A stretch of 64,000 nt of DNA from CAVUQH01 sp963774445 (GCA_963774445.1 CAVZFC010000029.1:62001-126000), one strand, 5' to 3'; positions 47,260 through 62,282 are shown, numbered from the stretch's first letter. Notes: generated from the letters alone by a model not told the origin. Translations and numbers: made by a program.

Positions 47260-48207
47260 GTGACCGAAGGAATCCTCGACAAGCGGCTCATCCTCGTGGG
47301 TGGCAAAGGCGGGGTCGGCCGCAGCGCCATGGCCGCCGCCATTGCGACAGCGACGGCGCGGTGCGGGCGCAACACACTGCTGTTCGAGGCCAACGCCAAC
47401 GACCGCTTCGGCACCTTCTTCGACCACCCCCCGGTGGGCACGTCGGTGACCAAGCTGGGGCCCAACCTGTCGGCGGTCAACACCAATCCGGGCGCCGCGC
47501 TCGAGGAGTACGGCCTGATGGTGCTCCGGTTCCGCACCGTCTACAACATGGTGTTCGAGAACCGGGTGACCAAGCATTTCCTGCGCGCCATCCCCGGCCT
47601 CGACGACTACGCCATCCTCGGCAAGTGCTGGTTCCACACCACCGAGCAGAAGCGCGGCAAGCCGTTGTGGGACACGATCGTCTTCGACCTGCCGGCCAGC
47701 GGCCACAGCATGTCGATGCTGCGCATCCCGTGGGTCATCCTCGAGACCGTCCCCGAGGGGCCGCTCACTCGCGACGCGCGCAAGGTGGTCGAGCTAATGC
47801 TCGACCGCAAGCGCACCGCGCTGACCATCGTCACCCTGGCCGAGGAGATGCCGGCCAACGAGGCCCGCGATCTGTCGGGCGTGCTCAACAAGGACCTCGG
47901 CCTCAAGACCGCGCAGGTGATCGTCAACCAGGTCTACCCCGACCGCTTCCCGGCCGACGCCGCCCAGACCCGGGTGCTCGAGGCGGTGCTCGCCTCCCCG
48001 CCCGAGGAGGCCGGCGCCGACCTCGTAGCCGTGACCGCCCACGCCCACCTGGCGCAAAAGCGCCGCGAGCTCAACGAGCGGTACATCGAGCAGCTCCGCC
48101 GCACAGTGCCGGCGCCGCAGACCCTGGTCCCACTCTTGTTCACCTCCACCCTGGGGCCGATGGAGATCGAGGCGCTGTCGCGGTTGGTCGAGGAGCGGGT
48201 CGGCTGA
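47260..48207 (+). CDS. ArsA/Get3-like ATPase with altered P-loop lysine
   Basis: A 315-residue ArsA-superfamily (deviant Walker A) ATPase. The P-loop reads GGKGGVGRSA: the signature Lys16 is kept but the usual P-loop Lys is Arg21. Other conserved pieces are IVFDLPASGHSMSM (switch region) and ALTIVTLAEEMPANEA. The extended -10 box TGG-TAAGGT (47242-47247) lies 12 nt before the GTG. A second homologue at 62283-63464 has the opposite lysine pattern, so the two may form a heterodimer (inference). Proteins of this family in bacteria sort membrane or surface proteins, or act on anions; no arsenic genes are nearby. Confidence 0.82.
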   Translation: MTEGILDKRLILVGGKGGVGRSAMAAAIATATARCGRNTLLFEANANDRFGTFFDHPPVGTSVTKLGPNLSAVNTNPGAALEEYGLMVLRFRTVYNMVFENRVTKHFLRAIPGLDDYAILGKCWFHTTEQKRGKPLWDTIVFDLPASGHSMSMLRIPWVILETVPEGPLTRDARKVVELMLDRKRTALTIVTLAEEMPANEARDLSGVLNKDLGLKTAQVIVNQVYPDRFPADAAQTRVLEAVLASPPEEAGADLVAVTAHAHLAQKRRELNERYIEQLRRTVPAPQTLVPLLFTSTLGPMEIEALSRLVEERVG

Positions 48208-48241
48208 CCTCGCATGGGCGTCGCGTGGTAACGTCGGCCGC

Positions 48242-48682
48242 GTGATCCGCGCATTCGCCCTGTCTCTTGGCCTCGCTGCGATGGTCGCCGGTTGCAGCCA
48301 TACGCAGACGGTCCGCCTGCAACCCAACACGGTCGAAGTCGGCCGCGGGCTGCGGCCCATCGCCGGCATCCAGTCCAACGCCATCAGCTGGTACTTCCTG
48401 TTCCTGCCGATCCCCGGCGGGGTCAGCCTGGACCGCGTGGTCAACCGCATGCTCATCGTCACGGCCAAGACGATGGGCGCCGACAAGGTGACCAACCTGC
48501 AGTTCGACGTGACCCCCGGCGGTGGGATCTGGGCCCTGCGCAAGCTGTTCCTGTGGCGGTCGGCACAGGCCAGCGGCATCGCGGTGCAAGTCACCGCCGC
48601 GCCCGCCGATCCCGACGCCGACGAGGGGCCCGAGCCGGCAGAGTCCTGCCCGCCGTCCGCGCCGGCCCCCGCCACACCATGA
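48242..48682 (+). CDS. Small putative lipoprotein
   Basis: A 146-residue lipoprotein (lipobox MVAGC). After the Cys a beta-rich domain follows (TQTVRLQPNTVEVGRG, SWYFLFLPIPGG, GADKVTNLQFDVTPGGG), ending in an acidic/Pro tail. The central FLFLPIPGG and the DKVTNLQ motif look like small envelope lipoproteins with a YbjQ/DUF-like heavy-metal-binding type fold, but this is weak. The GTG start is 7 nt after the extended box TGG-TAACGT (48229-48234) with no Shine-Dalgarno. Function unknown. Confidence 0.68.
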   Translation: MIRAFALSLGLAAMVAGCSHTQTVRLQPNTVEVGRGLRPIAGIQSNAISWYFLFLPIPGGVSLDRVVNRMLIVTAKTMGADKVTNLQFDVTPGGGIWALRKLFLWRSAQASGIAVQVTAAPADPDADEGPEPAESCPPSAPAPATP

Positions 48683-48751
48683 TTGGCGTCACAGCGTGGC
48701 CGGCGCCGCGAGCGGATTCGGCCGACCGATGTTACGATTGATATCGGAGCG

Positions 48752-49699
48752 GTGAGGGCTACGATTCGACTGGCTCATGTCGCCGCGGCGCTGCTCGTGG
48801 CCGCGGCGAACCCGGCACTCGCACGCGCCGGCGACGGCGCAGCTGCGCCGGCTGCGGGCCACGGGATCAGCAAGAAGATCGCCGTGCTCGAGCTGGAGGC
48901 GCTGGGCATGGAGCGCGAGCCGGTGGCCCGACTGGAGACCCTGTTCCGCATGGAGCTCGAGCGCCTGGCCGGCGCCAAGCTGCCCACCCGCCGCCAGGTG
49001 CAGAAGGCGATCAGCAGCTCGCGCAAGCTGCGCAGGTGCGGCGGCGCCGACGCCTGCCTCGCCGAGATCGGCAAGAAGCTCGGGGTCGACCTCGTCGTCA
49101 CCGGCAACGTCGCCGCGCTCGGCGACTCGTACATCCTCAACATCAAGGCGGTCAACGTCGCCACTGGGCAGAAGATCCCGCGGCGCATCGCGACCAAGCC
49201 GCTGCGCGGCGCCCCCGACGAGCTGATCGAGGCGGTGCGCGTGGCGGCCTACGAGCTGCTCGCACCCGATGATCTCGAGGGCTCGATCGTGGTGCTGAGC
49301 GATCTGGTCGGCGCCAAGGTGACCCTCGACGGTCGCGCCGTCGGCATCACGCCGTTGGCCAAACCGCTCGGCGGGCTGACCCTGGGCGACCACCGGCTGA
49401 TCGTGGACAAGGACGGATACCACCCGTTCCAGGAGGAGATCCGCGTGCGCTTCCAGAAGACCACCCGGGTGATCGTCCGGCTGGTGGTCGAGGACGCGCC
49501 GATCACGCCGGTCGGCCCGGCCCCGGTGATCGTCAAGAAGCGTCCGGCAAAGCGCCACTGGTACGGCTCCACCTGGGTCCTGGTCGGCGCCGGCGTCACC
49601 GCCGCGGTCGTCGGCGGCGTGATCGGCTACAGCCTGGGACACGATCCTGTCATCGACTGCGGAAGGACCCCGGAGAAATGCGCCGCCGGCTCGCCCTGA
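48752..49699 (+). CDS. Exported PEGA-domain protein
   Basis: A protein of about 315 residues with signal peptide (HVAAALLVAAANPALARA). Residues 35-170 are a FlgO/TolB-N-like domain (KKIAVLELEALGMEREPV, GVDLVVTGNVAALGDSYIL). A PEGA domain follows (AKVTLDGRAVGITPLAKPLG, LGDHRLIVDKDGYHPFQEE). A Lys/Arg stretch and one C-terminal helix (STWVLVGAGVTAAVVGGVIG) end it. Start GTG 48752 is preferred, with GGAG two bases before it; a TTG further upstream is possible. It overlaps the next PEGA gene by 22 bases, so they are a co-translated pair. Their role in the envelope is unknown. Confidence 0.76.
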   Translation: MRATIRLAHVAAALLVAAANPALARAGDGAAAPAAGHGISKKIAVLELEALGMEREPVARLETLFRMELERLAGAKLPTRRQVQKAISSSRKLRRCGGADACLAEIGKKLGVDLVVTGNVAALGDSYILNIKAVNVATGQKIPRRIATKPLRGAPDELIEAVRVAAYELLAPDDLEGSIVVLSDLVGAKVTLDGRAVGITPLAKPLGGLTLGDHRLIVDKDGYHPFQEEIRVRFQKTTRVIVRLVVEDAPITPVGPAPVIVKKRPAKRHWYGSTWVLVGAGVTAAVVGGVIGYSLGHDPVIDCGRTPEKCAAGSP

Positions 49700-50583
49700 T
49701 CCTGTGCGCCGCCGCGGTGGCCTCACCCACGATCGCCGCCGCCGACCAGGCGGTCGCCGTGGCACCGCTGTCGATCCTGGGCGAGGAGACCACGACCAAG
49801 CAGACGCGCGAGGTGCAGGCGCTGGTGGAAAATGCGGTCGGCGGGGTGCCCGGGTTCACCGGCATCGACGCGCGAACGCTGAACCGCGAGGTAAAAAAGG
49901 CCCGGCGCCGCGATCTGCGCGCCTGCGACGGCGACAACCACTGCCTGGGCGAGCTGGGCAAGCTGGTCGGCGCCAAGGTGGTGATCTACGGTGAGCTCGG
50001 GGGCCTCGGTGAGGCCCAGGTGGTCTACCTCAAGGCGGTGGAGGTCGAGAACGCGCGCGAGCTGCGGTCGACCACGCTCGAGCTCGGCGGCAGCGCCGAC
50101 CGCAAGGAGAGCGCGCGCGGCGCCGCCTTCCGTCTGCTCGCCCCCGACCACTACCAGGGCCGACTGGCGTGCAACGTCAACGTCGGGGGGGCCACGATCT
50201 ACGTCAACGGACAGGCGATGGGCACCTCGCCCAAGCCGGCGTTCCCACTGTCGGTCGGCACCCACGCCGTGCGCGTGACCCACCCCGAGTACCGCGACTT
50301 CGTCCGCTTCGTCAACGTCCAGTTCGACAAGGAGAGTGCCGTCGAGGTCGCGCTCAGCGCCTACCCGATCGTCTCTCGCACCGTCGGCGCCACCCACGAC
50401 GGCAAGCTGCCGCCGGGCGCGATGGTGGTCTACCGCGGGCAGGAGACGGTGCCCTGGTACCGCCGTTGGTACACCGTCGCCGGTGGCAGCGCGGCGCTGC
50501 TCATCGGCACCGCGGTGGTCGTCGGGATCCTGGCCAACGGCCTCGACGTCAACCGCGAGCGCGTCGTCGATCCGACGAAGTGA
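49678..50583 (+). CDS. Exported PEGA-domain protein, second of a pair
   Basis: A 301-residue exported protein with signal peptide (MRRRLALILCAAAVASPTIAA). Its layout repeats its neighbour: a FlgO/TolB-N-like domain (AVAVAPLSILGEE, GELGKLVGAKVVIYGELGG), a PEGA domain (GATIYVNGQAMGTSPKPAFP, GTHAVRVTHPEYRDFVRF) and a terminal helix (WYTVAGGSAALLIGTAVVVG). ATG 49678 has GGAG upstream, inside the previous gene. The two genes look like a duplication that has diverged. PEGA domains are surface-protein modules without catalytic residues. Confidence 0.78.
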   Translation: MRRRLALILCAAAVASPTIAAADQAVAVAPLSILGEETTTKQTREVQALVENAVGGVPGFTGIDARTLNREVKKARRRDLRACDGDNHCLGELGKLVGAKVVIYGELGGLGEAQVVYLKAVEVENARELRSTTLELGGSADRKESARGAAFRLLAPDHYQGRLACNVNVGGATIYVNGQAMGTSPKPAFPLSVGTHAVRVTHPEYRDFVRFVNVQFDKESAVEVALSAYPIVSRTVGATHDGKLPPGAMVVYRGQETVPWYRRWYTVAGGSAALLIGTAVVVGILANGLDVNRERVVDPTK

Positions 50584-50625
50584 CCGTTCGTCCCGAGCGA
50601 AGCGCGCGCGCTGCGACGAGCCCCT

Positions 50626-51597
50626 TCAGATCTTCGAGTAGATCTTGTTGAGCCGCTTGTTGGCGCTGGAGAAGTTGCCGTCGCCGTACTCGGCGGTGGC
50701 CTGGCGGAACAGCGAGTCAACCTCCTTTTGCGCCGACGCCGCCAGATTGCGCCCCTTCATCATGGCGCTCAGGCGTCCGATCTTGCCCTGCACGAACGTC
50801 TTGTCGATGCGGGTCGAGCGCACCGTGGACAAGAGCTGCGTGGCGGCGAAGCGCGCCTTGCCGTAGTCGCCGTGGGCCATGGCGTTGGTCGCCTCTTTCT
50901 CCAGGCTCTGGGCGGCCGGCGGCAGATCGGTGGCCAGGATCCCTTTGCGCGCCATGTCGCGGCGGGCGCGCTTGAGCAGCGGCTCGACGTCTTTCTTGGT
51001 GTAGTTGGAGCCCTTGGCGTCGACGGTTCGGATGGCCCCCGCGCACTTCTCGGTCTTGAAGCGCAGGACGTCCCGCTCGCGCGCCGCCAGCTCGGCCTCG
51101 CGCTTGGCCAGGCGCGCCTCCCGCGACGCCAGCGACTTCTCGCGCTCGGAGACGCCGGCCTCGCGCGCGGCGACCTTGGCGCCGTCGTTGGCGTTGCCAG
51201 CAGCCAGCGCCTGGGTGATCGCCCGGCGCTCGGCCAGGATCGAGTCGAGCTTGTTGTTGAGCTGCGACTCGGACTCGCTGAGGCCCTCCTCCTGGGCGGC
51301 CAGCGCTTGCTTCTCCTTGATGACCTCGGTGGCATCACCGCCCGCGGCGATGATCCGCTGGTGCTCGGCGTCGAGCTCGGCCCGCCGCTCCCGCAGCTTC
51401 TTGCGGGTCGAAAACAGCTCGTCCCGCTGGCGCATGAGGTCGTCCTCTTCCTGCGAGACCTTGTGCTCGTCGGCGACGACCTTGGCCGGTGGCGAGCCGC
51501 CCTTGTCCCCTTTGCAGCCGGTCGGCCCGGCGAGCCCGAAAAGACAGGTGATTACACCCAGCGTGGCGGTGCGAAACCCCCAATCCGGCCAGCGCAT
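50626..51597 (-). CDS. Coiled-coil lipoprotein
   Basis: A 323-residue exported, highly charged protein. The signal peptide ends in LAGPTGC, an imperfect but plausible lipobox. Residues 45-200 are long coiled coil rich in Glu/Arg (QRDELFSTRKKLRERRAELD, VSEREKSLASREARLAKREA). The C-terminal 110 residues form a helical domain (LLKRARRDMARKGILATD, YGDGNFSSANKRLNKIY). The ATG at 51597 lies 7 nt after TGC-TACCAT (minus strand, 51613-51605), fitting a leaderless transcript; ATG 51606 is an alternative but would fall inside that box. Function unknown; perhaps an envelope spacer. Confidence 0.73.
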   Translation of the reverse strand: MRWPDWGFRTATLGVITCLFGLAGPTGCKGDKGGSPPAKVVADEHKVSQEEDDLMRQRDELFSTRKKLRERRAELDAEHQRIIAAGGDATEVIKEKQALAAQEEGLSESESQLNNKLDSILAERRAITQALAAGNANDGAKVAAREAGVSEREKSLASREARLAKREAELAARERDVLRFKTEKCAGAIRTVDAKGSNYTKKDVEPLLKRARRDMARKGILATDLPPAAQSLEKEATNAMAHGDYGKARFAATQLLSTVRSTRIDKTFVQGKIGRLSAMMKGRNLAASAQKEVDSLFRQATAEYGDGNFSSANKRLNKIYSKI

Positions 51598-51671
51598 GGG
51601 CCCCATGGTAGCACCGCGATCACTCGCGCGCGGCCCCCCGGGCGCGATGTGACGCACCGCGCAGTTTTCTC

Positions 51672-51700
51672 GCGACGCCGCTGACGCGATGCGTTATACT
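51672..51700 (+). promoter_or_regulatory. Candidate gltB promoter
   Basis: TATACT (51695-51700) is a good -10; GCGACG (51672-51677) 17 bases upstream keeps the G-A-C core of a -35. Transcription would start near 51707. This would leave GTG 51706 upstream of the transcript, ATG 51712 almost leaderless and ATG 51736 with GAAGAGGGG before it. Confidence 0.45.
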
Positions 51701-51711
51701 GCGGCGTGCCG

Positions 51712-56285
<4,574 letters not shown>

Positions 56286-56286
<1 letters not shown>

Positions 56287-57749
56287 TGGGCAAGCCGAGC
56301 GGATTCCTCGAGTGGGATCGACTGCTGCCGCAGAAGCGGCCGGTGGCCGAGCGCACCCGCGACTGGAAAGAGCTGTACGTCGAGCCGTCCGAGGAGCAGA
56401 CCAGCCGCCAGGGCGGCCGGTGCATGGACTGCGGCGTGCCCACCTGCCAGCAGGGCTGCCCGCTGGGCAACCAGATCCCGGACTGGAACGACCTGGTCTA
56501 CCGCGCGCGCTGGCAGGAGGCGCACGCCCGGCTGGCGTCGACCAACAACTTCCCCGAGTTCACCGGTCGCCTCTGCCCGGCGCCGTGTGAGGCCGCGTGC
56601 GTCCTGTCGATCAACACCGACCCGGTGACGATCGAGGAGATCGAAAAGGAGATCATCGAGCACGCGTTTGCTCACGGCTGGGTCACCGCCGACCCGCCGC
56701 GGCAGCGAACCGGGCAACACGTGGCGGTGGTCGGCAGCGGCCCCGCCGGCCTGGCCGCGGCAGCGCAGCTCAACTCGGTCGGCCACCGGGTCACCGTGTA
56801 CGAAAAGTCGGACCGGCTGGGCGGCCTGCTGCGCTACGGCATCCCCGACTTCAAGCTGGAGAAGTGGGTCATCGACCGGCGCCTCGAGATCATGAAGGAC
56901 GAGGGGATCCAGTTCGTGACCGGCGCCGACGTCGGCGGCACCACCAGCTGGGGCGAGCTTCGCCAGCGCCACGACGCCGTGCTCATCGCGGTCGGCTCCG
57001 GGCGCCCGCGCGATCTACCGGTGCCCGGCCGCGAGCTGTCGGGCGTGGTCTTTGCCATGGACTACCTGACCCGGCAGAACCTGCTGGTCGCCGGCGACGA
57101 CGCCGCCGGTCCCGACCTCGACGCTGCGGGCAAGAAGGTGATCATCCTCGGTGGCGGCGACACCGGCTCCGACTGTCTGGGCACGGCGCTGCGCCAGGGA
57201 GCCAGCCAGGTGCACCAGATCGAGCTGATGCCGCGGCCGCCCGACGTCCGCAGCGAGAGCAACCCGTGGCCACAGTGGCCGTTGATCTACCGCACCTCGA
57301 GCAGCCAGGAAGAGGGCGGCGAGCGCGACTTCGCGCTGATGACCAAGAGCCTCTCGGGCGACGGCGGCCAGGTGCAGAAACTGCACGCGGTGCGCGTCGA
57401 GCTGGAGACCACGGGCGACGGCCGGCGAAAGCTGCGCGAGCTCCCGGACGGCGAGGTCGAGATCGAGTGCGACCTGTTGATCCTGGCGATGGGCTTCGTC
57501 GGCCCCGACGCGAGCGCGCTGGTCGATCAGCTCGGGGTCGAGCTGGACGCCCGCGGCAACGTCGCCACCGACGGCCGGTTCGCGACCAGCGTCGACGGCG
57601 TCTTTGCCGCGGGCGATGCCCAGCGCGGGCAGAGCCTCATCGTCTGGGCCATCAGCGATGGCCGCGAGGCGGCGCGGGCGATCGACGCCCACCTGCGCGC
57701 CGGCGACGAGGCCTGGCTGCCAACCCGGGGCGTGGATCAGCCCTACTGA
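56286..57749 (+). CDS. gltD: Glutamate synthase small subunit
   Basis: Small subunit of glutamate synthase, 487 residues. It takes electrons from NADPH through FAD and two 4Fe-4S clusters and passes them to GltB. The N-terminal Cys motifs are CMDCGVPTCQQGCPLGN and CPAPCEAAC. The FAD-binding site is AVVGSGPAGLAAA and the NADPH site is ILGGGDTGSDC. The end has VFAAGDAQRGQSLIVWAISD. Length is normal. The GTG start overlaps the gltB stop as TAGTG. The end converges on the cytochrome gene, overlapping it by seven bases. Confidence 0.96.
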
Positions 57750-58336
57750 CCGGCGGGCTTCTGATCGCCACCGGCGGCCGGCGCAGCGCCACCAGCGGCC
57801 GGCGCAGCGCCACCAGCGGCCGGCGCAGCGCCACCAGCGGCCGGCGCAGGGCCACCAGCGGCCGGCGCAGCGCCGCCCTTGCCGTTGAAGCCACGGACGA
57901 TCTTCACGATCTCGTCGAGCACGGCGGCCTGATCCGGCTTGGCCAGATCGGGGTTGGGCACCATGATCGGGCTGCGGCCGACGGCGGCGCCACCCTGGGT
58001 GATCGCCTTCTTCAGCTCTTCGTCGGTGACCTTCGCCTGCCAGGCCGGGTCGGTGTAGTTCTGCGGCTTCGGGTTGAGCGTGGCGGCCCCGGGGCCATCA
58101 CCCTGGCCGTTGGCGCCGTGGCAGACCACGCAGCGCTGCTTGAAAATCTGCTTGGCCTTGACCTTGGCCACGGCCGCGCTCGCGCCGCCGCCCTCGGTGC
58201 CGGCGCTCTGGGTCGTCTGGGCCTGATCGCCACCGCTGGCGCCACCACCACCTTCGTCCTTCTTGCCGCAGCCGACGCCCAGGAGGGCGGTGGCCGAGAG
58301 AATGACGAGCAGACGGGAAAGCTTCAACTCACGCAT
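57743..58336 (-). CDS. Monoheme cytochrome c lipoprotein with AAPAAGG repeat tail
   Basis: A 197-residue lipoprotein cytochrome c. The lipobox is LGVGC (Cys23), followed by a Gly/Gln linker. The heme site is CVVCH (69-73), and Met125 in SPIMVPNP is a candidate axial ligand. The last 45 residues are five 7-residue repeats (AAPAAGG) from a 21-base DNA tandem repeat. It could carry electrons between periplasmic complexes. It is divergent from the HtrA-like gene; the gap of 140 bases contains both promoters. Confidence 0.88.
   Translation of the reverse strand: MRELKLSRLLVILSATALLGVGCGKKDEGGGGASGGDQAQTTQSAGTEGGGASAAVAKVKAKQIFKQRCVVCHGANGQGDGPGAATLNPKPQNYTDPAWQAKVTDEELKKAITQGGAAVGRSPIMVPNPDLAKPDQAAVLDEIVKIVRGFNGKGGAAPAAGGPAPAAGGAAPAAGGAAPAAGGAAPAAGGDQKPAGQ
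57767..57871. repeat. Five tandem 21-base repeats
   Basis: The unit GCCACCAGCGGCCGGCGCAG plus one C (21 bases) occurs five times head to tail: 57767-57787, 57788-57808, 57809-57829, 57830-57850 and 57851-57871. Copies differ from each other by at most one or two bases. It encodes the AAPAAGG tail of the cytochrome lipoprotein. The multiple of three keeps frame when copies are gained or lost. Confidence 0.92.
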
Positions 58337-58458
58337 CAGGGGGTCTCCTTGTAACTAGTAAATCACTGGGTACCACGCCTCGCGGGCCAGGGTGAGCGCC
58401 GAAGCGCGAAATCCTTTCGCCGCGGAACGAACTCTTTTCAAACCGTGCGTCCGGATTC

Positions 58459-58467
58459 TGCTATAGG
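58459..58467 (+). promoter_or_regulatory. Extended -10 box TGCTATAGG of the HtrA-like gene
   Basis: TGC-TATAGG ends 9 nt before the ATG at 58477. There is no Shine-Dalgarno. A weak -35 (TTCAAA, 58437-58442) lies 19 bases upstream of the -10 hexamer. The identical 9-mer precedes the HAD gene at 21421. Confidence 0.55.
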
Positions 58468-58476
58468 TGTCGCCTG

Positions 58477-59889
<1,413 letters not shown>

Positions 59890-60010
59890 CTGCGTGCGGT
59901 GTGCAACCTGTCGGCCGCACTGGTGGCGGCCGGGGCGACAGGTCGACGGCGCCATCCGGCTGATATGACAGCGATGGGCGACCGGCACTGCGGTTGCACC
60001 ACTGGCCGTG

Positions 60011-61684
60011 ATGACGCCTCTTCGCCTGCTCGCCGCCCTCGCGCTCTGCCTGGCCACCGCGTCGCCGGCGCGCGCCCAGACGGTGACCTACGAGAAGGAG
60101 ACCACACCGTTCCCCGGCGTGCGCCTGCTCGAGCGCCACACGTCGAACCCCAACTGGCGGATCTTTGCCGCCTACGTCGAGCTGTGCCACGACGACATCC
60201 GCATGGACGCTCGCTCGTCACAGTCGGTGCGCATCACCGCCCCTGCGTGGGGCGCGGCGATGGGCGCGCAGCTGGCGACCAACGGGGACTTCTTTCGCAC
60301 CGACACGACCATCCCCACCATCTACGGCGACGCGGTCGGTGTCGGCATGCGCTGGCCCAGCGCGCGGTCGGGCCTGGGCTCGGCGTTCAGCGGCGACTGG
60401 TACTACCACCACTACGGATGGATCGCGTTTGGTGACAGCTGGGTCGAGCTAGATCACACGCAGTGGGTCAAGCAGCACGCCGCCGAGCTGGGCATCACCC
60501 AGGGCTGGCGCTCGGACGAGGTCACCACCGCCATTCCCTCGGGCACCAAGGCGCTGGTCAGCGGCTTCCCCGAGCTGGTCGTCGAAGGGGTGGCGCTGAG
60601 CTCGTTCCCCGACCGCGGCGACGCCTCGGTGCGCCACCCGCGCACCGCGATGGGGCTGAGCAAGAACCGGCACACCTTCATGCTGGTGGTCGTCAACGGC
60701 CGCACCACCGCGTCGGTGGGGATGACCGGAGCCGAGCTGGCGACCTTGATGAAGGAGCTGGGCGCGTACACCGCGTTCAACCTCGACGGTGGCGGGTCGA
60801 GCCAGATGTGGATGGAAGGCAAGGGCACCGTCAACGCGCCGTCCGACGGCAGCCCGCGCGCGGTCGCCAACCTGTGGGGCGTCTTTGCCGGCGGCGCCGG
60901 CCTGCCCGCGCGGCACTGCTTCACCGCCGGCGGCTGCTTCCCGTCGCCGGTGCCGGCGGCGGCGAACGCCCGCTTCGCCGACCTGCCAGACGGCAATGCG
61001 GCGGCCGGCGCGGCGGCACGCGTCGTCGACAGCGGCCTCCTGGCCGCCTGCGGCGCGACGCCGCGCGAGACGTTCTGTCCCCACTGCACGCTGACCCGCC
61101 GCGACGCGCTGGTCATGGTCGTGCGTGCGGCCGGTATCGACACGAGCGCGCCGCCGGCCACACCGACCTTCAGCGACCTGGCCGCCGACGCCACCGGATA
61201 TGCCGAGATCGAGGCGGCCGCCGAGCTGGGCATCACTGACGGCTGCGGCGACGGCCGCTTCTGTCCCGACGACGCCGTGACCCGCGGACAGCTGGCGGCG
61301 TTCCTCGCCCGCGCCCGCGGCTGGAGCGATCCCGGGCCGGCCTCGCCGAGCTACTCCGACGTCCCGGCCGACTACCCGCTGGCCGGCGAGATCGAGGCGA
61401 CCGCCGCCCACTGCGTGCCGCTGGCGTGCGCGAGCGATAGCTTCTGCCCGGACGAGTCTGTCGATCGCGACGACGGCGCCGTCGCCACGGTCGCCGGCTT
61501 CGACCTGGCCGGCAACAACCCGTGCGCCGACGCCCCCCCCGACCCGGGCGGCGACGATGCCGGCAGCGGTGGCGGCCACGGCGCCGACGGCGGCTCCCGC
61601 GGCGGCTGCTCGACCGGCGGCGGCTCGGCGCCGCTCCTCGCGGTCGCCGGGGCGATCCTTCTGGCCGTCTTGCGGCGGCGCTAG
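60011..61684 (+). CDS. Exported phosphodiester glycosidase (NAGPA-like) with SLH-like repeats and MYXO-CTERM-like tail
   Basis: A protein of about 557 residues with signal peptide (LLAALALCLATASPARA). Residues 30-300 match the NAGPA/DUF2233 phosphodiester glycosidase fold (GAAMGAQLATNGDFF, HPRTAMGLSKNRHTFMLVVV, AFNLDGGGSSQMW). SLH-like repeats with conserved cysteines follow (FSDLAADATGYAEIEAAAEL, GCGDGRFCPDDAVTRGQ). The end is a Gly/Ser/Asp linker then GGCSTGGGS, a hydrophobic helix and RRR, the MYXO-CTERM pattern that directs surface attachment in myxobacteria. ATG 60011 was used; a GTG one codon earlier is in frame. Confidence 0.86.
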   Translation: MTPLRLLAALALCLATASPARAQTVTYEKETTPFPGVRLLERHTSNPNWRIFAAYVELCHDDIRMDARSSQSVRITAPAWGAAMGAQLATNGDFFRTDTTIPTIYGDAVGVGMRWPSARSGLGSAFSGDWYYHHYGWIAFGDSWVELDHTQWVKQHAAELGITQGWRSDEVTTAIPSGTKALVSGFPELVVEGVALSSFPDRGDASVRHPRTAMGLSKNRHTFMLVVVNGRTTASVGMTGAELATLMKELGAYTAFNLDGGGSSQMWMEGKGTVNAPSDGSPRAVANLWGVFAGGAGLPARHCFTAGGCFPSPVPAAANARFADLPDGNAAAGAAARVVDSGLLAACGATPRETFCPHCTLTRRDALVMVVRAAGIDTSAPPATPTFSDLAADATGYAEIEAAAELGITDGCGDGRFCPDDAVTRGQLAAFLARARGWSDPGPASPSYSDVPADYPLAGEIEATAAHCVPLACASDSFCPDESVDRDDGAVATVAGFDLAGNNPCADAPPDPGGDDAGSGGGHGADGGSRGGCSTGGGSAPLLAVAGAILLAVLRRR

Positions 61685-62196
61685 CTCAGGGTGAGCAGCG
61701 TCTCGCCGCTGTCGACCGACTGGCCGGGAGCGGCGTTGACGGAATCGACGGTCCCGGCCCGCTCGGCCAGGATCTCGTTCTCCATCTTCATCGCCTCGAG
61801 CACCGCGACCGGTTGGCCGGGGGTGACCTCGTCGCCCGCGCCGACCAGGATCTTCACGACCTTGCCCGCGATCGGCGCCCGGACCACGCCGCCGCGCCCG
61901 CTGGCGCCCTCGCGCGACGACACCGCCTCGGCCAGCCGCTTGCGCCGGGCGTCCTCGACCTCGACCGCGGTCTCGCTGCCGCCGGCCAGTGCAATGGTTC
62001 CCAGCTTGCGGGCATCCAAGTCGACCAGATGCGCGCGGCCGTCGATGATGAGCGACCAGGTGCCCGGTCGGACCTCTCGGGCATCGACCAGGTGCTCGGC
62101 GCCGTCGATGACCAACCGCCAGCGATCCCCATCCAGGGCCTCGACGGTGAGGGTCTTCTCGGCGCCTCCAACGGTGGCAATCAGCTCGCGACGCAT
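61681..62196 (-). CDS. Stand-alone biotin carboxyl carrier protein
   Basis: A 171-residue biotin-carrier protein. The C-terminal biotinyl domain has VRAPIAGKVVKILVGAGDE and the modified lysine K137 in EAMKMENEI. The first 70 residues are an unusual beta-rich extension (RWRLVIDGAEHLVDAREV). A carrier this short must work with a separate biotin carboxylase and carboxyltransferase, but no such genes are in this window. TATACT (minus strand, 62212-62207) ends 10 nt before the ATG. It converges on the glycosidase gene with both stops in CTAG. Confidence 0.87.
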   Translation of the reverse strand: MRRELIATVGGAEKTLTVEALDGDRWRLVIDGAEHLVDAREVRPGTWSLIIDGRAHLVDLDARKLGTIALAGGSETAVEVEDARRKRLAEAVSSREGASGRGGVVRAPIAGKVVKILVGAGDEVTPGQPVAVLEAMKMENEILAERAGTVDSVNAAPGQSVDSGETLLTLS

Positions 62197-62238
62197 GGGG
62201 GCGGGCAGTATACACAGGCGGCGACCGGCCCGGCGCAA

Positions 62239-62268
62239 TTGATCGGCCGTCCGGAGGCGTGCTACATC
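62239..62268 (+). promoter_or_regulatory. Candidate promoter of the second ArsA-like gene
   Basis: TTGATC (62239-62244), 18-base spacer and TG-C-TACATC (62260-62268) form a plausible promoter. The start would be near 62275, leaving about eight bases before GTG 62283. Confidence 0.4.
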
Positions 62269-62282
62269 GGGCAGCAGCGGCG

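Noticed and set aside
57767..57871. Repeat array as a CRISPR
   Set aside because: Units are directly abutting with no spacers and encode a protein tail in frame.
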